Below, piece after piece: positions 23,847 through 40,622 of a stretch of DNA of 64,000 nt. Location: the NCBI GenBank assembly GCA_029747015.1, contig JAKOGI010002210.1, positions 62,501 to 126,500 on the forward strand. Reading direction: 5' to 3'. The first letter of the stretch is position 1, and the number at the start of each line of letters is the position of its first letter. Below the pieces are notes generated by a model. It worked only from the letters and a program-made list of their open reading frames with translations, was not told the origin of the DNA and made no database searches. The position numbers and the translations under genes were made by a program. The DNA is from Carnegiea gigantea (lineage: Eukaryota; Streptophyta; Magnoliopsida; Caryophyllales; Cactaceae).

Positions 23847-26800
23847 CACAGAGAAAAAGAGAGAGAGAGAGCAAAAAAAATGCATCTGCCTCCCCAGGAC
23901 AACAAGGTATGGCTTTGTATTTCAATTTTGATTAAATCTACAATAAACTAGAAAAACAAAATGGTATTTCAGGTTCTTCATTGAAGACCTTGTACACTAA
24001 CCTAAATAAGGATGATTCGCGCTTAGAAAAATCAGAAGCTGTTGAGATTGCAGACAGACTTTTTATGGGTTATAACTAATTGTCGATTTGAGACTTTTCA
24101 CCTTTTGTGTTTTGATCCCTTAAATCATGTTTGCCCTCCAGGGAAAACAAAAACAAAAAATCAATCAGAATTGAAGTAAGGACATGATCACAGAAAACTC
24201 CAAATTCCTAAATGATTTCACTATTTCAAATATCTACAACTCAAAAATGTGACTCCATAACGTCATGCCTAAACAATTGGGCATCAAACTACAGTAAAGA
24301 ACAACGTCATTCAATTTAAAGTACTCCATAAGCTCCTGTGACACAGCCGAATAACGTTGTGTGGGAGCCCCAGAAAGACTAGGGGAGGGAGAGCGAAAGG
24401 AAGCATTTGCTAGACAGTTATTGTTTGAAGATAAGAGGTTATTCTTCGCCAGATACGTGAATGGGAGCAGCAAGGTGCGGATACAGAGGGAGGTCAGACA
24501 GCAAGAAGCTTTAGACAAAGAAAGTTCACCATGTTCATTAATAATCTGGCCAACAGCATTGACAGTTTTGCATGAGGAAGGATTTTTTCTTTTGAAAAAT
24601 AAGGGGCACTCAATTATTACATCCCGCGAAAGCTTTGGAAACATAAGAGTAACAGAGTTGTGTTTTGCTTTTGTTAGATTTAGAGAAAGAGATAGCATTG
24701 AAGAAGCTGCTAGTGAGATGAATGGTCAGTGTCAAAAGGGGAATGCAAATTTCAGTTGATTGGGCAAAGTACCAGAAGAGGACAACACTTTATCCTCAAG
24801 CAGAAAGACTGCTGATTGCTGAATAGGAGGGGCCATATAAGAGAAATTAGCCTATGATTGATAAACAAGCTAGAATAAGCAAAGAAGCTGATGGAGAGCA
24901 GAAATCAATTCTGTGAGTTAAAGGCTCCACCAGCAAGTAAAACATTTAGTGGTTAAAGAAGAGTTTAGTTTGTGACTCCAGCATTCCTTTGGAGGCTGGA
25001 GCTTTTGACTATGTGTCAAACTGAAAAATCAGGGGAAGTTCAAGTTCATAATCACCTTTGACTCAGACAAGGAAGCATTAGGGGTCTCTGCAGATCAAAG
25101 CGACTTCGAAACAGATTCTCTCAATTTAGAATGTGGATGAGAGTGAGGTTTGTCATTCTTGCAGAACGCAGATGGAGATCATAGGCCTTCTTCCTCATGG
25201 GTGGAACCAGGGAAACGTCACAATTAGCAGAAATTGAAAGCCTTGGGGGAGTAGAATATTCAAAATTTGAAATCATCAGCATCAAGAGGAGTCCTGATTG
25301 ATAGCCCCCACCTAGCTTTCGTAGATGAAGATGTCTTGTTCAGCATAGGAACTAGGAGCTAGAATAAAAGTTCTTAAAAATCCAATTCTTGCTTCCTCAA
25401 CTGGGGTCCATTGTAAGTTTGTAACAATACTAGCCAGAAGATAACAAATCAATATTGCAAGCTTTGATTCTTTGGGCCCCAACAACCCTGTGGACCCTGA
25501 GTCTGATGACGTGGAGGCTGCAAAGGACAGTCAAGTGGGTAAGCCCTCATTCAATGACATCTCTGTTACTAATTCAAATGAGTTGACAACTGCAGTAGAG
25601 AAACAGGCTTCCAGCAGTAGAACTGTTAGAAAGGAGCTTCCTCGGAAATTCCCCCTTGCAGTAAATGCTAATCCTGACCAACAGATGCAAGCACTGGGTT
25701 TGGTCTGGAAGACAAAATCAATTGAGACTGACCATGAGAGTAACACGGTTCAAATTTATGAGACTACCCTACAGGGGCGGTAATGAGCAACATCAAATTG
25801 ATATTCTAACAAGCTGACTGGCATTGATTGACAAATGGGAAAGGGAAGAAAGACAGAAAGAAAGAAAGAAAGAAAGAAATTGATTTAGGGTGTGGGGAAG
25901 CTAAGGCAAAAACAGATTAAAAAAATATTCAAACAAGCTGATCAAGGCATTGGAAGCAAAGTCTCAATTGAAAAACAAAAGATGTCTTTGGAAGCCTTGA
26001 ATGTACATAAGGCTGTCGACCTAAAGGTCCTGGATGGCGCTGATAGTGCCATAATCAATGTAATTAGGGAAACCTCGTCCAAGGCAAGGATAAAAGCAAT
26101 TGCAGTTGATATCAAACATGACACATTTAGCAAGGGACACAAGGACGCAGGCATGTGTAGAAGATGAAATCAGAAAAAGAGAATATTTACAACTAACCCT
26201 CCTATTGTTGGATTTCTTAGCACAAAGCATGGTACTTCTATTCATCATATTAGAACCTGTGAAGTTTAGGTTCTTATGGAAAGCAACATACTGCAAGATG
26301 CATGCAGTTCAGAGAGGTGGGTGGGCTTTTAATTCATGGAAATTAAGCTTTTATTTTTTGCAATGAGCACTCTGCGAATCTTGTCAAGTTGTTATGCTTC
26401 CTCAAGTTAGGGATAGATTGCTGGGTTGAAGCTAGGCCAGACAAGTTCTCTTCTAGCCCAGGGGAGACGGTAAGATGTCTTCATGTATTGACCAATTGGG
26501 CTAGCGAGCAAGTCATTGTATAATAGTTTCAACGCTTAGACGAAGCTTATCCATAATGTTCATTAAAAAGAAAAATTCCCCGAGCTTATGCTTACAACAA
26601 GGATCGCATTCTTACAACCAATACAAATGCCCCAAATTTCTACCCCCTCTGGTTCACCGTGAACATCCTACTTCTCTACGTTATTCGGTTTCAAATTAAC
26701 ATTATCAGAAGTCCATTCATAAGACTGTTTCCATTGAATCACCTCTAAAACGATTTAGCATCAGCTCTTCCATATCTGCTAAATCTTTCTACAATTCAAC

Positions 26801-27395
26801 CAATGCGATCACATGAAGCTCTAAAACAGGCCAACATTATAACAATCCGAAATTCTAAGGTAGTCTGCCACTGAGTTGTAGACAATACCAAAACACATTT
26901 CACACAAATCCAGGGAAAATCACCACAAAAATCAATCAAAACATACCTGCATCCGCGAGTACAAGTATCACCAAGGATCATGATAGTAGCGGTAGCAGTG
27001 CCAGTCTCACCACCAGACCAACACTCCCCCAAATTAGGGCATCGAGCCTCCTCACAAACAGTATGCAAATTGAGCTCCCTCAACTTCTTCTTAATCCGGG
27101 TGTATTTCTCCCCACCAGGAATGGACTCCTTCATCCATTTAGGCTTGGGAAGAGGCTTCTTCTTCGTGCCGACTTCGACGGAGTACTCATCCTTGTTCTG
27201 CAATCGGATGAAGTCCTCAAGGGTTGGGGATTCCGCGGCCAGGCGACGCCGGAGGGATTCTAAGGTTTGCGATTGGGGTTCGGTGATGGTGGTGGTGGAT
27301 TTTGGGCGAACTTGGAGAAGAGAGAAAATGGCCGAGTTTTTGCGGTGGTTGTTCCGGCGGAGGTGGCGGAGGAGGGGAGTTATGCCAGGATGCAT
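20429..27395 (-). CDS. LIP1: lipoyl synthase, mitochondrial (four exons)
   Basis: Radical SAM enzyme that inserts two sulfurs into protein-bound octanoyl groups to make the lipoyl cofactor of pyruvate and 2-oxoglutarate dehydrogenases and glycine cleavage H protein. Join: 27395-26947, 22269-22058, 21415-21036, 20560-20429. That is 1173 bases, 390 residues plus stop. All three introns are GT-AG and every junction keeps the frame. The auxiliary cluster motif is C114-C119-C125 ([12 protein letters not shown]). The radical SAM motif CTRGCRFC uses C145, C149 and C152 and spans the exon 1/2 junction. The conserved RSSY near the C terminus (about 359-362) supplies the serine ligand of the auxiliary cluster. 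The first about 35 residues are Arg/Asn/Ser-rich with no acidic residue, like a mitochondrial presequence. I chose the ATG at 27395 because [10 protein letters not shown] resembles known plant starts. An in-frame ATG at 27476 would add 27 Lys/Arg-rich residues. The gene looks intact. The plastid paralogue (LIP1P) is less likely given the strong match to the mitochondrial type. Confidence 0.97.
21036..21415 (-). CDS. LIP1: LIP1 exon 3
   Basis: 380 bases. The acceptor TTTTGCAG|TT completes a Val codon, leading into [31 protein letters not shown] and [17 protein letters not shown]. The exon ends after ...GMEM at a GTATGA donor, phase 0. Confidence 0.96.
22058..22269 (-). CDS. LIP1: LIP1 exon 2
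   Basis: 212 bases. The acceptor TTTAG|G completes Arg150, followed by FC with the third radical SAM cysteine, then [15 protein letters not shown] and the [20 protein letters not shown] core. The donor is CTTG|GTATTA at 22058/22057. Confidence 0.95.
23275..23390. repeat. 58-bp tandem duplication in LIP1 intron 1
   Basis: Two copies starting ACTGTCTTACTTGTGG at 23275 and 23333. They differ at only one or two positions near the end (CCACTACAC against CCACTGCAC), so the event looks recent. Confidence 0.88.
23799..23844. repeat. 46-base poly(C) run, poly(G) in LIP1 pre-mRNA
   Basis: 46 uninterrupted C on the plus strand, followed by an AG-rich run (23850-23872). LIP1 is transcribed from the other strand, so the intron carries G46. 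The assembled length may be imprecise, because homopolymers this long are prone to sequencing error. Confidence 0.9.
24361..26300 (+). pseudogene. decayed retroelement-like region with RNA recognition motif
   Basis: An open frame from 24361 ends near 24759. Its last third reads [21 protein letters not shown], the RNP1 octamer and following helix of an RNA recognition motif. After a one-base frame change the final strand follows ([12 protein letters not shown], about 24742-24785), so the domain is nearly whole but frameshifted. RRM-type first ORFs are known in plant LINEs and related elements. Two further open frames downstream (25472-25783, 25892-26167) lack recognisable domains. No element termini were found. 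It lies antisense inside LIP1 intron 1. Confidence 0.5.
26947..27395 (-). CDS. LIP1: LIP1 exon 1
   Basis: 449 bases encoding residues 1-149 and two bases of Arg150. It holds the presequence, the [15 protein letters not shown] region, the auxiliary cluster cysteines and the first two radical SAM cysteines. The donor is AG|GTATGT at 26947/26946. Confidence 0.95.
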
Positions 27396-27614
27396 CGCCC
27401 TTTGAGCTTTTCTCTTTCCTCCGATCTTTTTCCTCCGACGACGATGGCGTTTCTGCTTTCCCCCAATTTCTGTCAACCGCCGGAGTAGAGAGAGTGAGGG
27501 GGTTGGGTTGTTGTGTGTCCCCCCTTTTTTTTTTGGGCTTTATGCGTTTTTCTTTTTGTTTTTTTTTTCCCAACTGAGATTTTTCCGGTTCAACAACGAC
27601 TGTTTCCCGCTGTA
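27396..27614 (-). promoter_or_regulatory. LIP1 5' leader and proximal promoter
   Basis: About 220 bp between the LIP1 start codon and the Harbinger-derived element upstream. It contains CT/GA-rich tracts on the coding strand (27490-27570) and no clear TATA box. The transcription start is not determinable here. The core promoter must be either within this stretch or inside the element at 27615. Confidence 0.5.
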
Positions 27615-28386
27615 CGCCTGTTCTTCAGCGTTTTGGGATGGCTATTAGCAAGTACAAGTAGACGAGTTTGAAGCAGTTTGCATTAATAATTAGCAGATAG
27701 GAGCGGATAAGAGCAGATTGGAGTATTTTGAAATATTTTTATTGTGATTCTTCTAATGTTATGATTATATGATAATTTATGTTGAATATACCACATTTTT
27801 GTAATAATTACTGTATAATAGATTTACGAAAATAATGTAACAGAAAAGTTAAATGCCATCGTAATACACTACCAAACGTTAGCATATGATAACCATATGC
27901 CTTTCTTTATAACTAAAATTAGCATACATTGTAATTATTGTTTCTCGATGTTGAAATCATATTAGCTATTGTATGTCTACATTCATTCATTTCTTGCTTG
28001 TTTCACGTATCATACAACCCAATGTTGGGGATGGTTGTAATGTTTACCGGCTTCGGTAAAATTGGTATCCCTTTTTCATGTATTCGGATGAAGTTGTGTA
28101 ACGTGCAACATGATATAATTATATCAATTTGTCGTTCTCTACTCCCTTGAGGTATTCTGTCCTTGAAGATCTTCCAAGTATTCTTTAATACTCAAAATAT
28201 TCTCTCGATGAGGTTGGAGCAGGTAAAAGCGGGTTAGAGCAGATTGGAGCAAGCTTGAGCAAGTTGGAGCAGATTTGAGCAGGTGAAAGTAGGTTTGACT
28301 AGCAGATAGGAGATTTGAGCATATTTAAGCAGTTTCGAGCAGGTTGGAGCAGGTAACAAGTGCAAAATATTGAAAACGAACAGACT
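27615..28386 (-). mobile_element. Harbinger-derived element with transposase C-terminal remnant
   Basis: The left end is CGCCTGTTCTTCAGCG. The right end in reverse is AGTCTGTTCGTTTTCA. Both ends carry arrays of GAGCAGGTTG / GGAGCAGATT units. Between them, on the minus strand (about 28215-27960), the translation contains IIISCCTLHNFIRIHEKG, which resembles the C-terminal end of PIF/Harbinger DDE transposases (xxxCCxLHNFIR). Frameshifts flank it. No clean 3-bp duplication is visible. Its position immediately upstream of LIP1 is notable. Confidence 0.65.
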
Positions 28387-28388
28387 TT

Positions 28389-28833
28389 ATAAGTCCCATC
28401 TCGCATGGCTAGGGAAAATCTAGAGGTAGGCAGTGTTATACTTGTTAATGTCATTATGTAAAAGTTGATTGAAAGATTCACATAAAAAATTTTGAGAAAA
28501 CCTTTTTAGAGTTGAGAGTTGAAACTCTTGAACGTAACATTCTTCAGTTGTTGATCATAATCAACCGATGATGACACTTTTATTTTTTTTTTAATTTTTT
28601 GGTGTGAAGGGTAACAAGCTTTACAAAATATAAAGTAACTAACCCATTTCTGATCACTAACTACAAAGCAGACTTCTTTTAGCATTGACCCAATGTTAAG
28701 AGAACTGACTCGATGATCAATCGGGATAAATCAGCATGACCCAGTAGACTCTATGCTAATTTATCTATAGGTTTCCAATGAAAAAAAATTTAATCCAAAT
28801 ATTAGTAAACGCATGCTATATTTCTTTATACTA
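28389..28833. other. intergenic, nothing supported
   Basis: No gene or element ends seen between the Harbinger derivative and the AT-rich repeat units. Confidence 0.5.
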
Positions 28834-34629
<5,796 letters not shown>

Positions 34630-36007
34630 TGATGCATGAACTTAATGAAACTTAAGTAGAGCTTCTTTACAATATGGTTTGAGAGCTTGATTTAATGAAA
34701 ATCAATAGAGTCATGAACAAGAATAGATAATATGTAAGGGATAAAGGTAATGCCCCCACCCAAGCTAAGGAGGACACATCCTCTAGACCATACAGGTTAA
34801 CCTACTAAGTCTAGAATAAAGTGGAAACCATTTAATTAACAACCTAACTCAGATTGATTAAATAAGATTTGAGAGAGTGTTTTGAGTAAACATGAAACTA
34901 TGCTTTTTCATTCAACCAAATGTTGCTATTACAAACTTGAAAACTGAGGATTTATACTATCCAAACCTTTTCCACCAAAAGAGAGGTTTCTTTCATGCTT
35001 AGGAAAACTCTAAGCAAGATTAAGCAAAGTAAAGTACAATTTAAAAACTTAACTAAACTAAATATAAGTGAGTCTAGTTAATACATAGCTATACTAAACT
35101 CAAGCTTGAATATGTTTAATGAATGCTAAGAGATCCACTTGCACATGGCAGATAGAGAATGGTTGCTACTGCTGGTTACTTCACGACAAGCCAATCAGAC
35201 TGCAACATGCTTTCGCTCTCTTTGTTTATTAGCCAACTTGACTTTTAAAGCTACAAACTCTTCATGATGATGTTCTTGGTCATCTAAGGAGGCCAGAAAG
35301 CAAGCAAGCTAGTCACCAGACCCTTCATGTGAGGAAAACCCATCACAAAGTCAAAATAGGCTCGCAGTTGGGCATTAAACTTGCCTAAGTTGGCTTTTCA
35401 AATCATACTTGATTTAGGCATGATTTTTATGCATGATTAAGTACCCTAGGATGTTAACAAACACCTTGAATAGAAAAATTAGTCCTAAATAAGGTTTTGA
35501 TAGGAGAGTCAACTGGAATCTCAAAGCAGGCCAATAAGGAGCCAAAACTACAAAGGTCAACTTGATGTAGCTGAACCACCAGGAAGAACTTGACTTAGCC
35601 TTGGTTTATCCATATGAACTGATACTGCAGAATGTTGACTAATATCGTAGACAAAATATTGATCCTAATTGAGGGCCAAGGCGGTGAGCCAATCAAAAAC
35701 TCAAAACCAAGCAGAATTGATCCAACTCTGTGATACTTGTTCTTTTGGAGCAATTGAGCACAATGCCTTAAACATAACAAAAAGTTGACTTAACCAGTTA
35801 AACTAAACTCCCAAACAAAGTATGACTCTTCGATAAGAAGGCTTACAAACATCACCAATGATATTATCCAAAATGGTTCCCAATTCAGGGTTTATAAAGG
35901 AGAACAAGGTTAAGATTTGAGTACTTAGAGCTTGGTTACCTTCTCTCCTTTTGGCATTGCCAACACCTTGCTCTTGTGAGTCTCTCGTGGTACTATGTTC
36001 TGCATCA
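34630..36007 (-). repeat. 3' LTR of the Ty3/gypsy element
   Basis: 1378 bp. It starts TGATGCATGAACTTAATG and ends CTATGTTCTGCATCA. It aligns with 40623-42032 along its length with many substitutions and small indels, which implies an old insertion. Confidence 0.82.
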
Positions 36008-36049
36008 ACCTACTTTTGCTCAAGAGGATTTGCCCTCAAATCTAAAGGG

Positions 36050-36905
36050 TCTTCAAAGTTGTCCTCCACATAAGGACTTAGATCACCCACATTGAAGGTA
36101 GCTAAAATAGCCATGTCCCCTAGAAGTTGGAGCATGTAGGCATTGTCTCCAATTGTCTCAATGCCCTCGAATGGACTATACCCTCTTGACCTGAGCTTGT
36201 TCTTTCTTATGGATGGAAATATCTTTTTCCCTAAATATAGCTAAACTCTAAGTGCTTGTGGTGTGTGTTTGACCTTGCTTTATAAGTTGCATTTGCCTTC
36301 TCAATATGTCCCCTAACCTGCTCATTTAACTTCTTAATCTATTTGGCTCTCACCTAAGCCTCATGGCTCACTCTTGACTCACTTGAAATAAGCAACAAGT
36401 CAATAGGAGTGAGGGGGTTAACTCTATACACACATTCAAAAGATGACTGTAATGTGGCATAAAAAGGAGCCCCATTATAAGCAAATTCAGCATGTTAAGT
36501 CCTAATCTTTTAATCTCTTACTAACTAACCTCCTAAACAAAGTAGCAAGAGTTTAATTAGTTACCTCAGTTTGTCCATCAGTTTGAGCATGACAAGTCAT
36601 ACTAAACAAGAATCTAGTACCAAGTGGCTTCCATAAGTTCCTTCATAAGTGAGATAGGAACTTGAATCCCTATCAAAAATAATGGTTTTAAGCACACAAT
36701 TAGCCTAGTGATCTATTTGAAATAGAGCTCAGCAATGTAGGAGGCATCATTGGTTTTGCAACATTGAATGAAATGAGTCATCTTAAGGACCTATCCATAA
36801 CTACCATGATTGCATCTTTGTCCCTTTAAGTCCTAGGGAGGGCTACAATGAAATCCATACTCACATCATCTCAAGGCTTCATAGGTACAGACAGTGGGGT
36901 GTACA
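36050..36905 (-). pseudogene. integrase core and C-terminal remnant
   Basis: Minus-strand reading with frame changes shows an integrase core piece near 36835-36730 (KDAIMVVMDRSL, with the first Asp of the D,D-35-E triad). A C-terminal piece near 36330-36040 contains HIEKANATYKA, KHLEF and DLRANPL, typical of Ty3/gypsy integrase tails. Stops interrupt every frame. Confidence 0.65.
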
Positions 36906-36909
36906 AGCC

Positions 36910-37344
36910 TTAGTGGAATTGACTCTTGGCCTTGTGGCAAATAGAACAAGCAACAATGACCTTGTGCCAATCTCCTCCCATCTTAGGCCAATAAAAATGC
37001 CCCTTGAGAATGTCAATTATCTTGTTTAGGCCAAAATAGCCAGCTAGAGCACGACCATGAGCCCTCAGACTAATAACTCTCTCACAGGGCTTCTTGGAAT
37101 GAAATTTTATTGCTCTTGAATAAATAGCCCTCTTAGATGGTATAGGATCTGTCCCTTGGAATCTTTTGTAAGAACTCCTTGAAATCTGGATCCTCTTTGT
37201 AAAGTTCCTAAATGGAATGAAATCCAAGGACTTTAGCTCCAAAATAGAAAGTAATGCATGGCTCCTTGAAAGAGCATCCGAAACCACGTCATACTTCCCA
37301 CTCTTGTACTTGTAAGTAAAGTTGAATAACCACAGAAACTCCAC
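36910..37344 (-). pseudogene. RNase H end and integrase zinc-binding domain
   Basis: A 144-codon open stretch. It opens with the RNase H C-terminus (YKSGKYDVVSDALSR). Its second half has the integrase HHCC-type finger: HGRALAGYFG, then DILKGHFYWPKM and CSICHKAKSQ. It is continuous with the RNase H frame to its right apart from frameshifts. Confidence 0.85.
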
Positions 37345-37473
37345 CTATTTAGCATGTCTTAGATTCAACTTATGTTGTTCATTGATATGGTTGGGTGCTT
37401 GGTGATCCGAATGCAAGACAAAGGACCTAAGCTTGAGGTAATGACCCTAATAAGTCAAACCCCTCATAGTAGC

Positions 37474-37809
37474 TTAGAATTCTTTGCCATAGGTGTTGTT
37501 GTTGCTTTTGAAGTAATTGAGTTTCTCACTAAAATACGCAATGGGCCTCTTGGATTGGACTAGGATAGCTCTAATCCCAACTCCACCTACATCACACTCT
37601 AACTCAAACAAGCCCTTAAAGGTTGGAAGGGCTAGAACTCGTGCTTGGCACAGCTTTTGCTTGATATCTTCAAAGGCTCTTTGGGTAGCCTTTGTCCACT
37701 TAAATGCTCCCTTCTTCATGCACTTAGTGATTGTCGTCGTGATAGATATGAAATTCTTGATAAATGTCCTACAAAGAAAAGCTAAATTCTGAAAACTTCT
37801 TACCTCCAT
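37474..37809 (-). pseudogene. reverse transcriptase thumb / RNase H N-terminal part
   Basis: 111 open codons. KGAFKWTKATQRAFEDIKQKL is the typical connection between RT and RNase H. It is followed by VLALPTFKGLFELECDVGGVGIRAILVQ, where the RNase H active-site Asp of the usual ECDAS motif is present as ECDV, and by RPIAYFSEKL. Confidence 0.88.
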
Positions 37810-38204
37810 GACTGTCTTAGGTGGAGGTCAAGTTTCGATAGCCTCCGCCTTGCTTTGATCTACTTGGATATTCTTGCCTGAAACCACATACCTAGGAAAA
37901 ATGAGATGTGGTGTGAAGAACTTGCACCTCTCCATTTGTGTAAAGTTTTTGCTCTCTCAAAACTTATTTTAAATGTTGTTTGTGTTCTCTCTCATTTTTG
38001 CTCTCAACCAAAATACCATCAAAGTGCACAACAATAAAGTGATTAATAAAAGGTTTAAGCACCTCATTCATTAGTCTTATGAAAGAACTAAGAGCATTAG
38101 ACAAACAAATGGCATTACGAGCTACTCATATAACCTTTGCCTAGTTTTAAAGGTTGTTTTCCACTCATCCCCATCCCTCATTCTGATTTGGTGGTACCTA
38201 GTTC

Positions 38205-38698
38205 TTAAGTCAATCCTGGAAAACAATTGAGCACCATAAACTGATCAAGCATATCAATAAGTCTAGGAATGGTGTACCTATACTTGATCATCATATTATT
38301 AATAGAATGATTTTCCACACACATTCTCATAGTTCCATCCTTCTTTGGTACAAGCAAAGTCGGGACAGAACATGAACTTATGCTTTCTCTAATGTAACCG
38401 CTATCAATAAGCTCGTTCACTTGACATTGGAGCTCCTTAGTTTCCATAGGATTACACCTATAAGCTGGTTTGTTAGGGAGATAAGCTTTGAGCAATAGGT
38501 CCATTTGGTGCTCAATGCCTCTAATTGGAGGCAAACCCAGGGTAGGTCATTAGGAAGAACATCCTCAAACTCACATATAAGAGGTTGAACTAAAGGATGC
38601 AAAGATGTCTCTTCCTCTCCTCTTTTCAACACCGGTAAGGAACAAACTATTCCACCATTACTCATGAAACTCTCAACCCATGTTTCACTTAAAAACAA
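38205..38698 (-). pseudogene. reverse transcriptase N-terminal part
   Basis: Two overlapping open stretches in different frames. The right one ends with PLICEFEDVLPNDLPW. The left one carries CSVPTLLVPKKDGTMRMCV and [16 protein letters not shown], the RT fingers/palm entry of Ty3/gypsy elements. The catalytic FxDD region lies in the broken 37810-38204 segment and is not clearly readable. Confidence 0.85.
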
Positions 38699-39289
38699 GG
38701 CCTTCTCACTTGTGTTTTCTTCCCCATCTATCTTAATGCTGGGTTGGACTTAGTTAGTGGGAAAAGGAGCTGAGGTTAGCTATGAACCTTGACTTCTTAG
38801 GATTAGGTGTTTGATTTTCCACGGTGAAGAGCACCCATATCAAACTGTCATGGTCTAGCAAGTGGCACATAATAAGCATCCATCAGTAAAACATCACAAA
38901 GTACCTCATCTTTAAAACTACCAATGGAATAAGCAACTAAGGCTTGTTTAGTCATGTGAACTTCGTTATGTCTTTTAGCCATTGGAGTGCATAGAGTTGT
39001 GGATGTTAGAAAGTAGGTAGCTTAAGTTTTTCAATGAAATCGACTCAAACATTATTAGTACAACTTCCTCTATCTATAATTAAACTACATGCCTTGCCTT
39101 GGATAGTACACCATGAGTGAAGGAGGTGCTCTCTTTGACTCTTCTCCTTAGAACTTTCCATAGTGTGGAGGATCCTTTGAAGAATAAGGAGCTCCCCCAC
39201 ATTCAAACCTAAAATAGTAGCTTTCTCCTACATTTCTTCATCTTCTTCACTTGCTTCTAAGGTGATTTGATCAATCTCCTCAATCTCCT

Positions 39290-40500
39290 TGATGATGAGT
39301 GCTCTCCTGTTTGGGCAATCAACTTGGAAGTGCCCATATCCTTGGTATTTGAAGCATCTCGTGCCATCTAGCTTCTTAGGGAACTCTTTAACAATGCCCT
39401 TGCCCTTATCCTTAGTTTTGTCTTCTTTAGGTGAGGTCTCGGCCTTACGAGCATAATAGGGCTTAGTTTAAGAATTAGACCATCAGTATAAGCTAGTAAA
39501 AGGCCTCTTGTTCTAGAGTGCTCCCTCAATTTGATGGCTAATTTACAAACATCCTCAAAGGTCCAGTAAGGTTATAAATCAACATTTTTAGCTATTCTTA
39601 GGTTAAGGCCCTTTCTAAATCTCACCATGCTTTGTTTTGGTTCTTCATCCAAACCACTAGAGTTCAACCTCATAAATGTACTCCTCTACACTCGTTTTGG
39701 CTTGGTGCAAAGCTGACACCGTTAGGTATAGATCATACTTGTAATTATTTAGAAGAAATTGTTTATGCATTAGTCTCTTCAGTTTGAACCAAGTTCTGAT
39801 CTATGACTTGTCATTCTAGGCTCTTTGTCTTCAGTGTTACATACCAAAGAAAAGCATACTTTTTAAGCTTAAAAACAACAACCTTGAAAGCTTTCTCTTC
39901 AGAGTACTCCTTGATCTCGAAGAACTTCTACAAAGATTGGATCCACTCAAGATAGAGACCCTAAGTTAAGTTATCTTCGAACTCAGGAGGATCAAATTTC
40001 ATGTCCCCTAGATCACCTCTGGGTTATCTAGGCTATCTTCTCCTCCTCCTAGGTGCATTTTTTGTTTGGGAAGAAGAAGATTGAGTTTATAAAGATTCAT
40101 CCACTTAAAACTCACAATTTCTCCTCCTTCCTCCTCTAGGATCATCTCTAAGTCTAGCCAAGACTTCATTCAATGTGGTTGTCATATTGGCAGCCTCATT
40201 GGATAGGTTATGATAATCCTAATGAAGTTGGTGGATGGGATTTCCCCTTCCTAATGGGCCTTTTCCTAGATTAGGCAAGACTTCATTCAATCTAGTTGTC
40301 ATATTGGCAGCCTCATTGGATAGGTTATGATAATCCTAATGAAGTTGGTGGATGGGATTTCCCCTTCCTAACGGGCCTTTTTCTAGACTAGGTCCATGAG
40401 GGACCCTTGGTTGAGGACAAGTACTTTCCTTTTCCCTGACATGGATTAGGAATTCAGTAGGGGATGTCGTGAGGAGTTCGGTTCTTTTGTAGCTAGGATT
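39290..40500 (-). pseudogene. gag remnant with CCHC-like zinc knuckle
   Basis: Near 39365-39310 the minus strand reads RCFKYQGYGHFQVDCPNRR, a CCHC knuckle in which the second Cys is replaced by Tyr. Further right the capsid-like coding is broken by stops. A 117-bp tandem duplication lies in its N-terminal part. The protease between gag and RT (about 38750-39280) is too decayed to place. Confidence 0.7.
40161..40394 (-). repeat. 117-bp tandem duplication in gag region
   Basis: Copies at 40161-40277 and 40278-40394, both starting AGACTTCATTCAAT and differing at only a few sites. The period equals 39 codons, so the duplication would have preserved a reading frame. The copies are far more alike than the element's LTRs are, so the event came after insertion. 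Confidence 0.88.
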
Positions 40501-40605
40501 GTGTTTAGGCTAACTTGGGTTCTTTGTAAAGTCAATGGAATGTAATGGGCATAAATCATATTGCAAACTTAGTAAAATAGAAAGAAAATAACATTCATCA
40601 GGGTT

Positions 40606-40617
40606 ATGCTCTGATAT
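40606..40617 (-). other. primer binding site (initiator Met tRNA type)
   Basis: The minus strand reads TGATATCAGAGC just inside the 5' LTR. The usual plant site is TGGTATCAGAGC, so there is one mismatch. It fixes the element's orientation. Confidence 0.82.
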
Positions 40618-40622
40618 CACTT

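Larger units (their letters stand above)
22270..26946 (-). other. LIP1 intron 1 (4.68 kb)
   Basis: A large first intron compared with its 640-bp and 475-bp siblings. It contains the homopolymer C run (23799-23844), a 58-bp tandem duplication (23275-23390) and a decayed repeat-derived ORF region (about 24360-26300). An AAGA tetranucleotide run lies at about 25853-25878. Confidence 0.85.

Noticed and set aside
23659..23935. Frames with poly-Gly (minus) and poly-Pro (plus)
   Set aside because: Translation of the 46-base C run inside an intron.
26980..27577. Plus-strand and alternative-frame ORFs over LIP1 exon 1 (up to 141 codons)
   Set aside because: Shadows of the GC-richer LIP1 exon 1. The minus-strand reading with both cysteine motifs and correct splice junctions is the real one.
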